Assembly: GCF_001721295.1 (NCBI RefSeq)
Contig: NZ_MDDS01000035.1
Span: 166,061-230,060, forward strand
DNA: 64,000 nt
Origin: Sphingomonas turrisvirgatae
Lineage (GTDB): Bacteria > Pseudomonadota > Alphaproteobacteria > Sphingomonadales > Sphingomonadaceae
Reading direction: 5' to 3'
This document shows positions 44,963 to 54,618 of the stretch, one piece after another. The notes beneath the pieces are model-generated. The model did not search any database, was not told the DNA's origin, and saw only the letters and a program-made list of their open reading frames with translations. Position 1 is the first letter of the stretch; each line of letters starts with the position of its first letter. The position numbers were made by a program, and so were the translations under genes.

Positions 44963-47749
44963 TCAGAACGCCACGCGGGCACTCAGAACGAACTGGCGAC
45001 CACTGTGGGTCAGCACGTTCAAGCGGTTCGTCTCATCCACGAACTGATCGTTGAGCTCGTCGGTGAGGTTGATGCCTTCCAGGCTCAGCTTCACCTTGTC
45101 GGTAATGTTGTACGAGATCTGCGCATCGATGTTGGTGGTGCCGTTCGTGCCGTTATAGGCGTTTCCTTCGGTCCCCGGCACTGCGGTCAGATAGCTGGAA
45201 CGATAGGCGACCGAGCCGCGGATCGAGAACTTCTTCGTCTCGAAATACAGCGTCGCATTGGCAGCGTGCTTCGACAGGCCGAGCAGCGGCGCGGTCACCG
45301 TGGTCGCCCCGCTGGCCGACGTCAGATACTCGATGTCGGAGTCGACATAGGTGTAGTTGGCCAGCACGCCGAAGTTGGAGAGCACGCCCGGCAGGAAGGT
45401 GAAGGGCTGCTGGACGTTTACTTCGAAACCGCGCAGCAGGCCGCCCTTCGAATTGACCGGCTGACTGACGATGAAGACGTCGGTCGGGCTCGCCGTCGTC
45501 CCGGTCAGCAGCGAGGCCGGCAGGCCCAGGCTGGCGAACGGCACGCTCGTGCTCAGCGTCTGGACGAAGGTGCCGATATCCTTCTGGAACGCGGAAACGG
45601 CATAGATCGCGCCCCGCGTCGGATACCATTCAACCGATGCATCGAGATTGGTCGACTCCGTCGGCACCAAGTCCGGATTGCCCGAACTGAAGGTGCGGTT
45701 GCCGCCCGAAACATTGAGGTTGCCGCCCGGGGTGAGCGACCCGATCCCGGCACGCGCGATCGTCTTGGCCGCGGCAAGGCGCACCAGCAGCGTGTCTGTC
45801 ACGTCGAAGACGAGGTTGGCAGATGGCAGCCAGCGGTCGTAGCTACGCTCGGCCGTGACGAGATTCACGCTCGCGCCCTGGCTGGCGTAACCGGTCGAGA
45901 CCTGATCGGTCTTCACATAGCGCACGCCGATATCGCCGCGTATCGGGACGCCGGCATCGGCAAGGTTGAATTCGGCCATACCCCAGATGCCCAGGTCATC
46001 TTCCCGCACCGTCACATATGAGCCGCGCGCAGTCGCATTCTCGACGCCGCCGGTGGCATAGGTCGGGTTGCTCGGGATTGTGAGGAAGCTGGCGAACGCA
46101 TCGAGATTAGGCACGACCCAGCCGGTCGGCGTGCCGCTCGGAACGTTGAGTCCGCGGCCAAAGCCGGTGAACTGGCTGGTGAGCGGCGCGAGTTGCGCGG
46201 CGGTCAGCGTGGTGACGACGGTTTCGCCCTGAAGGCGGCGGCGTTCGGTCGAGTCATATTCGAACCGGCGCCAGTCGCCGCCGACCTTGAACTTGACCGC
46301 GTCGCTTGCGGTCCATTCGAGGAAGCCCTTGGCATTGGTGAAGCTGTTGTCGACGGTCTGCGGCCGGATGCGCACTTCCGACGTCCCGTTGGTGAACGCG
46401 AAACTCGCCGGATTGGCGATGTCGACGCCCGGGCGGATCGTTGGGAAGCGAGTGGAGAAATCGTAGAAGAAGCCGTTGGTGTTGGCGGCGTCCAGCGTCA
46501 CGGTGGTTTGAACCGGATTGCGGAAGCTGGAGTTCGAATAGCCGACAATGGCACCGAACTTCAGGCTCTCGCCGATTTTCTGGTCGAGCGTGCCGGTGAT
46601 CTGGTAGAAATCGGTCTTGAGCTCGTCGTACCGCGACTGGACGCGCAGATCGACCGCATCGAACGTTCCGCTGATGATGTTGTTGTTGCTGTCGACCGTA
46701 CCCGAACGGATGATCGTCTGCGGCTTGCCGGTCCCCGAGCGGCTGAAGCCGATCGCCTGGAACTGTGCTTCCTTGCGCGTGCCGTCGAGCCGCGAATAGA
46801 GGCCGTCGATCGAGACCAGCGTGCTTTCGCTCGGGCGGAATTGCAGCGCGAGCGCAGCACCGAGCCGCTGCTGGTCGATGTCATAGCTGACGAGGCCCGG
46901 GATGCGCGGATGGAACAGCGCGGTTGCGGGGTTGGTGTCGTTGATCTGCGCGATCGTCTTGCCTGCGATCGTCGAGGCGGGGTTGAAGCCGCCGTTGAAC
47001 CCGCCATAGGTCCAGCGCGTGATGTTCGCGCCTTCCTCGATCAGGCGGCGGCGCTCATAGGCGATCGACAGCAACGCGCCGAACGTGCCGGCATCGTTCT
47101 GCGTGCTGAGCAGCGTCGAGAAGCGAGGCGTCGCCTTTTGCGCAAGGTCGTTATAGCTGACCGAGGCGGAGATGACGGCAGTCGGCTCACGATAGTCGAA
47201 TGGCCGCGCGATCTGCAGATCGACCGTCCCGCCCAGCGAGCCTTCCTCGACATCGGCCGTCGCGGTCTTGCGCACCGTCAGGCTGTTGAACAGGTCGGAC
47301 GAGAAGATATTGAAGTCGAACCCGCGCCCGCGATTGACGCCGCCGGAATTATCGGTCCCGCCGGTCGTGCCGATCGCTTCCATGCCGTTGATGCGAACGC
47401 GGCTATATTCCGGGCCAAGGCCGCGGACCGAAATGTTGCGCCCTTCGCCGTTCACGCGGCTGATCGCGACGCCAGGGATGCGCTGGAGCGATTCAGCGAG
47501 GTTGAGGTCGGGGAACTCGGCAATGTCCTCGGCCTTGATCGCATCGACGGCCGCAGTCTCACGGCGCTTAACGTTGAGCGCGCTCGTCAGGCTCTCGCGA
47601 AAGCCGGTGACGACGATGTCCTGCGCGGCCTCGGCATCCTGAGCGATAGGGACGGCGAGTTCATCGGCCGTTTGGGCATGAGCTGCGGACAGCGCGAAGG
47701 CCGCGCTCGACAGCGCCAGCGTGCACTTGCGGATTCGGGTACGGGACAT
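44963..47749 (-). CDS. TonB-dependent outer-membrane receptor (carbohydrate type)
   Basis: A 928-residue receptor. Signal peptide to SAAHAQ, then TonB-box/plug region (DIVVTGFRESLTSALNVKRRE, LAESLQRIPGVAISRVNGEG, VRGLGPEYSRVRINGMEA) and a 22-strand barrel ending GRQFVLSARVAF with terminal Phe. ATG 47749 has GGGGAG 7 nt upstream. It is a full-length paralogue of the broken receptor at 30537 and can serve as its template. The neighbours (PL10 lyase, MFS carrier, KdgD) suggest pectic oligosaccharide uptake. No TGACACCGGT box precedes it, so its control differs. Confidence 0.92.
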   Translation of the reverse strand: MSRTRIRKCTLALSSAAFALSAAHAQTADELAVPIAQDAEAAQDIVVTGFRESLTSALNVKRRETAAVDAIKAEDIAEFPDLNLAESLQRIPGVAISRVNGEGRNISVRGLGPEYSRVRINGMEAIGTTGGTDNSGGVNRGRGFDFNIFSSDLFNSLTVRKTATADVEEGSLGGTVDLQIARPFDYREPTAVISASVSYNDLAQKATPRFSTLLSTQNDAGTFGALLSIAYERRRLIEEGANITRWTYGGFNGGFNPASTIAGKTIAQINDTNPATALFHPRIPGLVSYDIDQQRLGAALALQFRPSESTLVSIDGLYSRLDGTRKEAQFQAIGFSRSGTGKPQTIIRSGTVDSNNNIISGTFDAVDLRVQSRYDELKTDFYQITGTLDQKIGESLKFGAIVGYSNSSFRNPVQTTVTLDAANTNGFFYDFSTRFPTIRPGVDIANPASFAFTNGTSEVRIRPQTVDNSFTNAKGFLEWTASDAVKFKVGGDWRRFEYDSTERRRLQGETVVTTLTAAQLAPLTSQFTGFGRGLNVPSGTPTGWVVPNLDAFASFLTIPSNPTYATGGVENATARGSYVTVREDDLGIWGMAEFNLADAGVPIRGDIGVRYVKTDQVSTGYASQGASVNLVTAERSYDRWLPSANLVFDVTDTLLVRLAAAKTIARAGIGSLTPGGNLNVSGGNRTFSSGNPDLVPTESTNLDASVEWYPTRGAIYAVSAFQKDIGTFVQTLSTSVPFASLGLPASLLTGTTASPTDVFIVSQPVNSKGGLLRGFEVNVQQPFTFLPGVLSNFGVLANYTYVDSDIEYLTSASGATTVTAPLLGLSKHAANATLYFETKKFSIRGSVAYRSSYLTAVPGTEGNAYNGTNGTTNIDAQISYNITDKVKLSLEGINLTDELNDQFVDETNRLNVLTHSGRQFVLSARVAF

Positions 47750-48025
47750 TTCAGACTCCCCTCGAGTGACCAATTACGGCTTCGTCACGAGCCGATTGCA
47801 CGATCTTGCTAGTCATCGCAGCCACCGAAACGCCAACGCCAATCGAACATGGATCGATGCACGAGACGCACCGATCGCCCGGAATCGAGCGCTGGCACAG
47901 TCGAATCGAGCCAGTTTGCGACTTGATCATCCCGCTCTTTGTCTTGGACGACAGGCACGCGCGCGGCTAGCCACTCACCTATAAGCTCGCGCGAGTTCGA
48001 CGTGCGAGGACAAGGAGAGCGACGC

Positions 48026-49357
48026 GTGACCCATCAGCGCACCCTGGCGAGCGATGCCCGCCCCACGCATGTGCGCTACGCGATCATTGCGCTCATCTTC
48101 ATTATCACCAGCGTCAACTATGCCGATCGCGCGACCTTTTCGATCGCCGGCAGCCAGGCTGCTGCCGAACTGGGCATCGGGGCGGTGCAGACGGGGTTCA
48201 TCCTGTCGGCGTTCGCCTGGGCCTATGTGCTGGCTCAGGTGCCGGGCGGGCTGCTGCTCGACAAGTTCGGAACCAAGCGGGTCTATGCCGCCGCCATCGC
48301 CTTGTGGTCGATCTTCACCGCGTTGCAGGGACTTGCCGGGCTGGTCGCGTTCCTCCCCGCCGTCGCGATGCTGTTTGCCCTGCGCTTCCTGGTCGGGCTC
48401 GCCGAAGCGCCGTCCTTCCCCGGCAATGCGCGTCTGGTCGCATCCTGGTTCCCCTCGGCCGAGCGCGGCACGGCGTCCGCGATCTTCAACTCCGCGCAAT
48501 ATTTCTCACTCGTCGCCTTCGCGCCGCTGATGGGCTGGCTGGCGCACAGCTTCGGCTGGCGCTCGATCTTCTGGGTGATGGGCGCGCTGGGGCTCGTCGC
48601 CACCGCCGTGTTCGTCCGCTTCATTCACAGCCCTGCCCGACACCCGTCCATCAATCAGGCCGAGCTCGACCATATCGAAGCGGGCGGCGGGCTGGTCCAC
48701 ATGGACGAGGGCAGCGCGGGCAAGGCCGCAGCATTCGACTGGGGCAATGTCGGTAAGCTGATCGCCAACCGCATGATGCTGGGCATCTATCTCGGCCAAT
48801 ATTGCATCAACGTGCTCACCTATTTCTTCGTCACCTGGTTTCCGATCTATCTCGTCAAGGAGCGCGGGCTGAACATCATGGAGGCCGGGTTCGCGGCCGC
48901 CGCGCCGGCCTTGTGCGGCTTTGCCGGCGGCCTTGCCGGAGGCTTCGTGTCGGACCTGATCCTCAAGCGCACCGGCTCGCTTGACCTTGCTCGCAAGGGG
49001 CCGCTGACGGTCGGCATGCTGCTCGCCACCGCGATCATCGCCTGTGTATGGGCTGAGCAGGAGTGGCTGGTGGTGACGCTGATGTCGGTCGCCTTCTTCG
49101 GCAAGGGTATCGCATCGCTTGGCTGGGCCGTGATGGCGGACGTCGCGCCCAAGCGGCTGGCAGGCCTGTCGGGGGGCGTGTTCAACATGTTCGGCAATGT
49201 CGCGGGTATCGTCACACCGATCGTGGTCGGCGTGATCGTCGCATCGACCGGATCGTTCGACTGGGCGCTGGTTTATGTCGGGGCGCACTGCCTGCTGACG
49301 ATCTTCGCCTTTCTGGTCATCGCGGGACCGATCAAGCGCATGGAACTGGGCGAATGA
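48026..49357 (+). CDS. MFS transporter, glucarate/galactarate/galactonate type
   Basis: A 443-residue, 12-helix carrier of the anion:cation symporter group: SVNYADRATFSIAGSQAAAELGI, GLAEAPSFPGNARLVASWFPSAERGTAS (loop 4-5 motif), and YFFVTWFPIYLVKERGLNIMEAG. This pattern resembles GudP/GarP/DgoT, which import aldarates or aldonates with H+. The start is GTG 48026 with AAGGAGAG 8 nt upstream. Its stop overlaps the next ATG (ATGA). Together with KdgD it points to aldarate or uronate use by the oxidative route. Confidence 0.87.
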   Translation: MTHQRTLASDARPTHVRYAIIALIFIITSVNYADRATFSIAGSQAAAELGIGAVQTGFILSAFAWAYVLAQVPGGLLLDKFGTKRVYAAAIALWSIFTALQGLAGLVAFLPAVAMLFALRFLVGLAEAPSFPGNARLVASWFPSAERGTASAIFNSAQYFSLVAFAPLMGWLAHSFGWRSIFWVMGALGLVATAVFVRFIHSPARHPSINQAELDHIEAGGGLVHMDEGSAGKAAAFDWGNVGKLIANRMMLGIYLGQYCINVLTYFFVTWFPIYLVKERGLNIMEAGFAAAAPALCGFAGGLAGGFVSDLILKRTGSLDLARKGPLTVGMLLATAIIACVWAEQEWLVVTLMSVAFFGKGIASLGWAVMADVAPKRLAGLSGGVFNMFGNVAGIVTPIVVGVIVASTGSFDWALVYVGAHCLLTIFAFLVIAGPIKRMELGE

Positions 49358-51183
49358 GGGCAAATCGGCGTCGTGTGTTGATGGGTGGCGTGGCCGCCTC
49401 GCTCGCCCCGGGCATCGCGCGGGCAAATGCGCCAGTGCTGGTCATCGACACGCCAATGGCCGCACCGCGCTGGGCGGTGCTTCAGCGCCAGCTGCTCGCG
49501 CGCAATGCGCAAGCGTGCGAGGCCTTCTACGCCAAATATGTCGATCGCCGGGACTGGCTGCAGGTGTTCGAACGATGGGGCGCGAATGACGGCCCCGACG
49601 ATGCGGCCGAGGCGACCAACGACTGGGCGATCCTGCATGCGCTGGGCGGCCCGGACCGGATCCTGTCCCTGACGCAGCGCTTCTGGGAGGGGCATTTAAG
49701 ACAGTATACCGCGATGCGCACGGTCGATGTGCCGATCGCGCGCCAGGGCATGTACTATCGCGACTTTCCGGTACAGATGGACTGGCAGCACAATGCCGAG
49801 GGATTGACGACGTTCAACGTCATGGGCCTGTCCGCGCCGCGCGACCCGGCACTGGTGGTCCGAACCAAACGGTTCGCCGATTTCTATACCGGCCGCGACC
49901 CCAGCGTGCGCAACTATGACCCGCAGCGCCGCATCATCCGCAGCGTGATGAACGGCAGTCGCGGCCCGATGCTTCGCCCTGCCACCTCCCTCGACTGGGC
50001 AGGCGACCCGTTCGAAGCGGGCGCGCGCTTCCACATGGAGCATGGCGAGACGACCTATCAGGAAACGCTCGATCACTACGCCGAATATAACGATGTGGTG
50101 GGCGACAACCCGCTGAACCTGCATGCGACGACGCTTGGCCTCAATGCCTATGCATTGGGCGGCGGCGAGCGCTATCGGCGGTGGGCACTCGACTATCTCG
50201 ACGCCTGGGTGAGCCGGGCCGGCGCCAATAACGGCATCGTGCCGAGCAAGGTCGGTCTGGACGGCAAGACCGCGCCCGATTGGTGGGGCGGCGTGTATGG
50301 CTGGGGCTTCTCGCCGGTCGTGCCGCAGACTGGGAAGCGCGAGGACCGCAACCGCGTGCCGCGATCGATCACCGCGTTCATGAACGGCACGCTGCTGACC
50401 GGAGACAGCGCTTATATCGAGGTGTGGCGGCGGCAGAATGCCGTGATCAACGATGCGGGGCGGCAGCGCGACGGCAAGTTCGAGACGCCGACCATGTACG
50501 GCGCGGACGGGTGGTACGGGTGGAAGCCACGGCCATACCGGACAAACGGGTTCGAAATCTGGTATGTCACGCAGCGTGCCGACGATCTTGCACTAGCGGG
50601 CAAGGACCCTTGGGTCGAGTTCCTGCAAGGGCGCCATGACGGCTATCCGATCGAGGCGCTGAACGCCGACCTGGAGCGTGTTGCGCAACGCGAGAAGAAG
50701 ATGCGTGAAGACGATACCACGCGCGACACCCGGCTTGCCGACTGGCCGCTCGACAAGACTCCTGCGAGCGTCAAGAGCCTGATCCAGCTGATGGCCGGCG
50801 GCCTGCACATCGCGCGCCCGTCCTGGTCGCTCACCTCGCCGAGCCAGGGCGGCGTCGTGCTGCACGCGCGGTTGCGCTATTTCGATGCGGAACGCCGCCG
50901 CGCTGGCGTGCCGCAGGATGTCGCCGCGCTCGTGCACGCGCTGGGGGATGCCACGACCGAGGTGACATTGGTCAATCTTGGCAAGGTGGCCCGCACGGTG
51001 ACGGTGCAGGGCGGTGCCTATGCCGAGCATCGCATCGAACGCGTCACGCTGAACGCGCGCGAGATCGCGGTCGGCGGACGCGATTTCACGCTGCGACTCG
51101 AACCGGGTTGCGGCGCGCGGCTGAAGCTGGCGATGCGGCGCTACGCCAACACACCGACGCTGGCATTTCCGTGGGACCGCTGA
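49354..51183 (+). CDS. Large Tat-exported protein of unknown function
   Basis: A 609-residue protein with a twin-Arg leader (MRANRRRVLMGGVAASLAPGIARA). The body is helix-rich and Trp/Tyr-rich: VQMDWQHNAEGLTTFNVMGL, RMEHGETTYQETLDHYAEYN-like segment near 235-250, GDNPLNLHATTLGLNAYALGGGERYRRWALDYLDAW, TAPDWWGGVYGWGFSPVVPQ; the last 100 residues are beta-rich. That layout (alpha/alpha barrel plus beta-sandwich) resembles polysaccharide lyases and uronyl hydrolases, but I recognise no family. It is translationally coupled to the MFS gene. A role in periplasmic uronide processing is inference. Confidence 0.75.
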   Translation: MRANRRRVLMGGVAASLAPGIARANAPVLVIDTPMAAPRWAVLQRQLLARNAQACEAFYAKYVDRRDWLQVFERWGANDGPDDAAEATNDWAILHALGGPDRILSLTQRFWEGHLRQYTAMRTVDVPIARQGMYYRDFPVQMDWQHNAEGLTTFNVMGLSAPRDPALVVRTKRFADFYTGRDPSVRNYDPQRRIIRSVMNGSRGPMLRPATSLDWAGDPFEAGARFHMEHGETTYQETLDHYAEYNDVVGDNPLNLHATTLGLNAYALGGGERYRRWALDYLDAWVSRAGANNGIVPSKVGLDGKTAPDWWGGVYGWGFSPVVPQTGKREDRNRVPRSITAFMNGTLLTGDSAYIEVWRRQNAVINDAGRQRDGKFETPTMYGADGWYGWKPRPYRTNGFEIWYVTQRADDLALAGKDPWVEFLQGRHDGYPIEALNADLERVAQREKKMREDDTTRDTRLADWPLDKTPASVKSLIQLMAGGLHIARPSWSLTSPSQGGVVLHARLRYFDAERRRAGVPQDVAALVHALGDATTEVTLVNLGKVARTVTVQGGAYAEHRIERVTLNAREIAVGGRDFTLRLEPGCGARLKLAMRRYANTPTLAFPWDR

Positions 51184-52728
51184 TCAGCCGCCCGGCTTGA
51201 TATAGGGCGCGACCGACCACAACAGCCGCTCTTCGCGTCGCGGGTCGCTTACCACGCGCGTGTCGGCATCGAAGATCATCGTGCGGCGCTGATCGAGCCC
51301 GAACTTCGGCCAGAGCGGCACGCTCGCGCAATTGGGATCGCCGGCGCGCGCGAACGCGATGAAGCTGTCGGCCATCCGCCCGGCCAACCGCCGCGCGGCG
51401 GGGCTGTCGCCGGTACGCGAACCCTTCGCTGCGACGTTGTCGAACACCAGCGGGATGTCGAGCGTGTGGAACGCGCCAAGCACGCCGCCCGCCTCGGGCG
51501 ATATGAAGTCGAGCTGATACATCCAGGTCGGCGCGCCGATCCTTGCGCGCGCTTCGGCCTGGATGAGGTGCCCGGGCCAGGAACGGCCGGCGGTGGTCGC
51601 GGCGAGCAGGATCTGGCCCGGGGTCTTCGTGGGATAGATTTCGCGATAGCGCCGCACGACCCAATCGGGGGCGACATCCTTGGTAATCTGGCTGCCGATC
51701 CGCTCGGCAAGGTTATCCCAGCTCGTATCCCCGCGCTTCAACCAGTCGCCGATCCACAGCGCAGTCTCATCATGCGTGTTGCCGACGATCAGGGGGATAT
51801 GCGCCGCCTCGAACGGCGCGTCGGGCACGAAGGGATGGCGCGGAAGGACATGGTGGTCGAGCGTCGAGGTAAAGCTGATCTCCCCCTTGCGCTCGATCGG
51901 GTCGGTCATTGCCATCGCTTCGACCAGCCGCTCGACCGGCAAGGATTTCAGCTCGGCGATCGACTTTGCGCCGGCCTTCTCCATCCACGCTCGCGCGCGG
52001 ATCGTGGCATTGCGCGGCCCGGCGGCGGTGACATGCTGGCCGCTCATCGTCGCGGCGCGGTGGAACAGCGGGCGTGCCTCGGGCATCGCCATCAGCGTGA
52101 TCGCTTTGGCGCCGCCGCCGGACTGGCCAAAGATCATGACGCAGTTCGGATCGCCGCCGAACGCTGCGATGTTGTCGCGGACCCATTGCAGCGCAAGAAC
52201 GAGGTCCAGATTGCCGACATTGCCCGACTCCGCCGGACCGCCGAGTTGAGCGAGATAGGCATAGCCAAGCCCTGCGAGGCGATGGTTGACCGTGACCACC
52301 ACCACGTCGCCACGCCGCACCAGATTGCCGCCATCGTATAGCGGGTCCGATCCCGAGCCATGGGCATGCGCGCCGCCGTGGAAATAGACCATGACCGGCC
52401 GCCGGCCGCGATCGAGCGCGGGCGTCCAGACATTGAGGAACAGGCAATCCTCGCTGGTCGGCTCGTCAGCCCGTGTCTGCCGCGCGGCAGCACCATACAC
52501 GGTGGCGTCGGCGACGCCGCTCCAACGCGCAGGCGGCAGCGCACGTTCGAAGCGACGCGGGCGGGTGTCGGCGCCATAGCGTACGCCGCGAAACACCAGC
52601 ACGCCACGTTCCACCGTGCCGCGCACCCGGCCATGGCGGGTCGCCGCGACCGGATCGCCGCCCCGCTGACCCCATGCCGATGCCGGGATCAGAAGCGGCG
52701 CACCCAGCAGCATCCGCCGATTGATCAT
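51184..52728 (-). CDS. Exported type-B carboxylesterase, paralogue of the gene at 24570
   Basis: A 514-residue hydrolase with a Tat-type leader (MINRRMLLGAPLLIPASAWG). Marks are EDCLFLNVWTPALD, YFHGGAHAHG, DVVVVTVNHRLAGLGYAYL and nucleophile Ser203 in FGQSGGGAKAI, the same GQSGGG variant as its paralogue; LFHRAATMSGQHVTAAGP is also near-identical. Its ATG overlaps the LysR stop (ATGA), so the pair is co-transcribed, downstream of kdgD. Its stop abuts that of the convergent 609-residue gene with no gap (TGATCA). Pectin de-esterification is plausible. Confidence 0.87.
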   Translation of the reverse strand: MINRRMLLGAPLLIPASAWGQRGGDPVAATRHGRVRGTVERGVLVFRGVRYGADTRPRRFERALPPARWSGVADATVYGAAARQTRADEPTSEDCLFLNVWTPALDRGRRPVMVYFHGGAHAHGSGSDPLYDGGNLVRRGDVVVVTVNHRLAGLGYAYLAQLGGPAESGNVGNLDLVLALQWVRDNIAAFGGDPNCVMIFGQSGGGAKAITLMAMPEARPLFHRAATMSGQHVTAAGPRNATIRARAWMEKAGAKSIAELKSLPVERLVEAMAMTDPIERKGEISFTSTLDHHVLPRHPFVPDAPFEAAHIPLIVGNTHDETALWIGDWLKRGDTSWDNLAERIGSQITKDVAPDWVVRRYREIYPTKTPGQILLAATTAGRSWPGHLIQAEARARIGAPTWMYQLDFISPEAGGVLGAFHTLDIPLVFDNVAAKGSRTGDSPAARRLAGRMADSFIAFARAGDPNCASVPLWPKFGLDQRRTMIFDADTRVVSDPRREERLLWSVAPYIKPGG

Positions 52729-53615
52729 GTCGAAGCCAGCTGTGCGCAGAGCAGGCGCATGGGTTCGAGCGCGGGGTTCGCATTGTCGCGCCGCCACGCC
52801 ATGTGCAGCTCGACCGGGGCCGCCGGCTCGGTGCGTAGCGCGCGAAATTGCACGTCCAGCAGGTGAAGGCCGGAAGCGGAGCGCGGCACGATTGCGGCGG
52901 CAACGCCGGCATGGACCAGCCCCAGCATCGAGTGGATCTGAGTCACATGCTGGACATAGTTCGGCCTCACCCCGACATCGTCGAACAGCCGCACCAGCAT
53001 GTCGTGGAAATATCCCGCGCCCTGCCGCGCATACATGATCAGCGACTCACCATCGAAATCGGCAAGCGATAGCGTCGGTTCGCCTTGCCGCGGATCGCCG
53101 GGCGGCAATGCGACCAGCAGGGGTTCGTGCAGCACGCACAGCGTGTCGAATTCATGACGATCGATCGGCGGGCGCACGAACCCGATATCGATCAGGCCAG
53201 TGAGCAGCGCGTCGACCTGATCGCCGCTCACCATCTCACGCAGTTCCAGCTCGATATGCGGCAGGCTCGCGCGCGCCTGCGCCACGATCTGGGGAACCAG
53301 ACTGTAACCTGAAACCGCGGTAAAGCCGATCGCGACCTTGCCGGCATCCCCCTTCGCCACCCGCCGGGCGGAAAGCGAGGCGCTTTCGGCGAGCCGCACG
53401 ATACGCCGCGCCTCGATCAGGAAGACGTGACCGGCTGGCGTCAGGCTGACCTGCCGGCTGGTACGTTCGAGCAGGCTGACGCCGAGGATCCGCTCGAGCA
53501 ACTGGATCTGCCGGCTGAGCGGCGATTGAGTCATGTTCAGCCGCTGCGCCGCGCGACCGAAATGGAGTTCCTCGGCCGCCGCGACGAAGCAGCGGAGCTG
53601 GCTGAGTTCGAACAT
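52725..53615 (-). CDS. LysR-family transcriptional regulator
   Basis: A 296-residue LysR regulator. The N-terminal helix-turn-helix is LRCFVAAAEELHFGRAAQRLNMTQSPLSRQIQLLERILG, followed by the effector domain (KVAIGFTAVSGYSLVPQIV, ELREMVSGDQVDALLTGLIDIGFVRPP, GLVHAGVAAAIVPRSA). This resembles the CatR/BenM-like group that responds to small acids. It lies between kdgD (67 nt upstream, same strand) and the carboxylesterase, so control of kdgD and the esterase by an aldarate or keto acid is a reasonable guess. No T-N11-A box was pinned down. Confidence 0.88.
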   Translation of the reverse strand: MFELSQLRCFVAAAEELHFGRAAQRLNMTQSPLSRQIQLLERILGVSLLERTSRQVSLTPAGHVFLIEARRIVRLAESASLSARRVAKGDAGKVAIGFTAVSGYSLVPQIVAQARASLPHIELELREMVSGDQVDALLTGLIDIGFVRPPIDRHEFDTLCVLHEPLLVALPPGDPRQGEPTLSLADFDGESLIMYARQGAGYFHDMLVRLFDDVGVRPNYVQHVTQIHSMLGLVHAGVAAAIVPRSASGLHLLDVQFRALRTEPAAPVELHMAWRRDNANPALEPMRLLCAQLAST

Positions 53616-53682
53616 GGCCCCGGTGTAACGCGGCGCAACGGGCAATGTCACGCCGGCACTGGCCAAGCCGTTCACCGGTCCC

Positions 53683-54618
53683 TCAGGCCGATTTCGCGAT
53701 CGACCCGCTCGCGCGCTCGACCAGCGCGCGCAACTCGTCTTGTTCAGCCGGGGTCAAATCGGTGAGCGGCGTGCGCACGGGGCCGGCATCGCGACCGATC
53801 ACGCGCATCCCCGCCTTGACGATCGACACCGCATAGCCGCGTCCGCGGTTACGCAGGTCGAGATAGGGCATGACGAACTCGCGCAGCTGGCGCTGCACTT
53901 CGGCATGGTTCCCGGCGCGCACGGCGGCGTAGAAGGCCAGCGCCCACTTTGGCATGAAGTTGAAGATCGCCGACGAATAAGTGGTCACGCCCATCGTAAG
54001 GTACGGCGTGGCAAAGGTTTCGGCGGTCGGCAGTCCGCCGATATAGGTCAGGCGGTCGCCCATGCGCACGAAGATGCGGGTCATCAGCTCGATATCGCCA
54101 ACGCCGTCCTTGAACCCCACCAGATTGGGGTTGCGCTCGCACAACCGCGCGAGCGTCTCGTCGTTCAGCACGGCGTTGTCGCGATTGTAGACGATCACGC
54201 CAAGCCCGGTCGATTTACACACCGCCTCAACATGCGCGGCAAGGCCTTCCTGGGTGGAATTGGTGAGATAGGGCGGGAGCAGCAACAGTCCGTCGGCGCC
54301 CGCCGCTTCCGCACCGCGAGCGATTTCGGTCGCGATCGCCGTGCCATAGCCACAGCCTGAGATGACGGGGAGCTTGCCACGCCCTTCCGCGACCGCGGCG
54401 GTAACCACCCTGACGACCTCTTGCGGCGTCAGCGAGAATACCTCGCCGGTGCCACCAGCCGCGAACAAGCCAGCCAGGTCATGTTCCAGCATCCAGGCGC
54501 AGTGTGCGCGATAGGGCGCTTCATCGAACTGACCGTCGGTGTCGAAATGGGTGACGGGGAAAGACAGAAGCCCTTGGCCAAGGCTGCGGCCCATCTCGAT
54601 CGGGCTCATCGTCGTCAC
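53683..54618 (-). CDS. kdgD: 5-dehydro-4-deoxyglucarate dehydratase
   Basis: A 311-residue class I aldolase-fold enzyme of the DapA/NAL superfamily. Tyr144 (VIVYNRDN) and Schiff-base Lys170 (VGFKDGVGD) are in place, and [13 protein letters not shown] and SGCGYGTA are typical of KdgD. It converts 5-keto-4-deoxyglucarate to 2-oxoglutarate semialdehyde, CO2 and water, in the oxidative galacturonate/glucarate route. I chose GTG 54618 because GGGAGAA is 5 nt upstream; ATG 54609 and ATG 54648 are alternatives. The following dehydrogenase of the route is not in the window. Confidence 0.9.
   Translation of the reverse strand: MTTMSPIEMGRSLGQGLLSFPVTHFDTDGQFDEAPYRAHCAWMLEHDLAGLFAAGGTGEVFSLTPQEVVRVVTAAVAEGRGKLPVISGCGYGTAIATEIARGAEAAGADGLLLLPPYLTNSTQEGLAAHVEAVCKSTGLGVIVYNRDNAVLNDETLARLCERNPNLVGFKDGVGDIELMTRIFVRMGDRLTYIGGLPTAETFATPYLTMGVTTYSSAIFNFMPKWALAFYAAVRAGNHAEVQRQLREFVMPYLDLRNRGRGYAVSIVKAGMRVIGRDAGPVRTPLTDLTPAEQDELRALVERASGSIAKSA

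Noticed and set aside
47940..47957. TTGTC...GACAG half-symmetry before the MFS gene (possible GntR/ExuR site)
   Set aside because: Only five matched bases per arm, and no second copy nearby; too weak to call.
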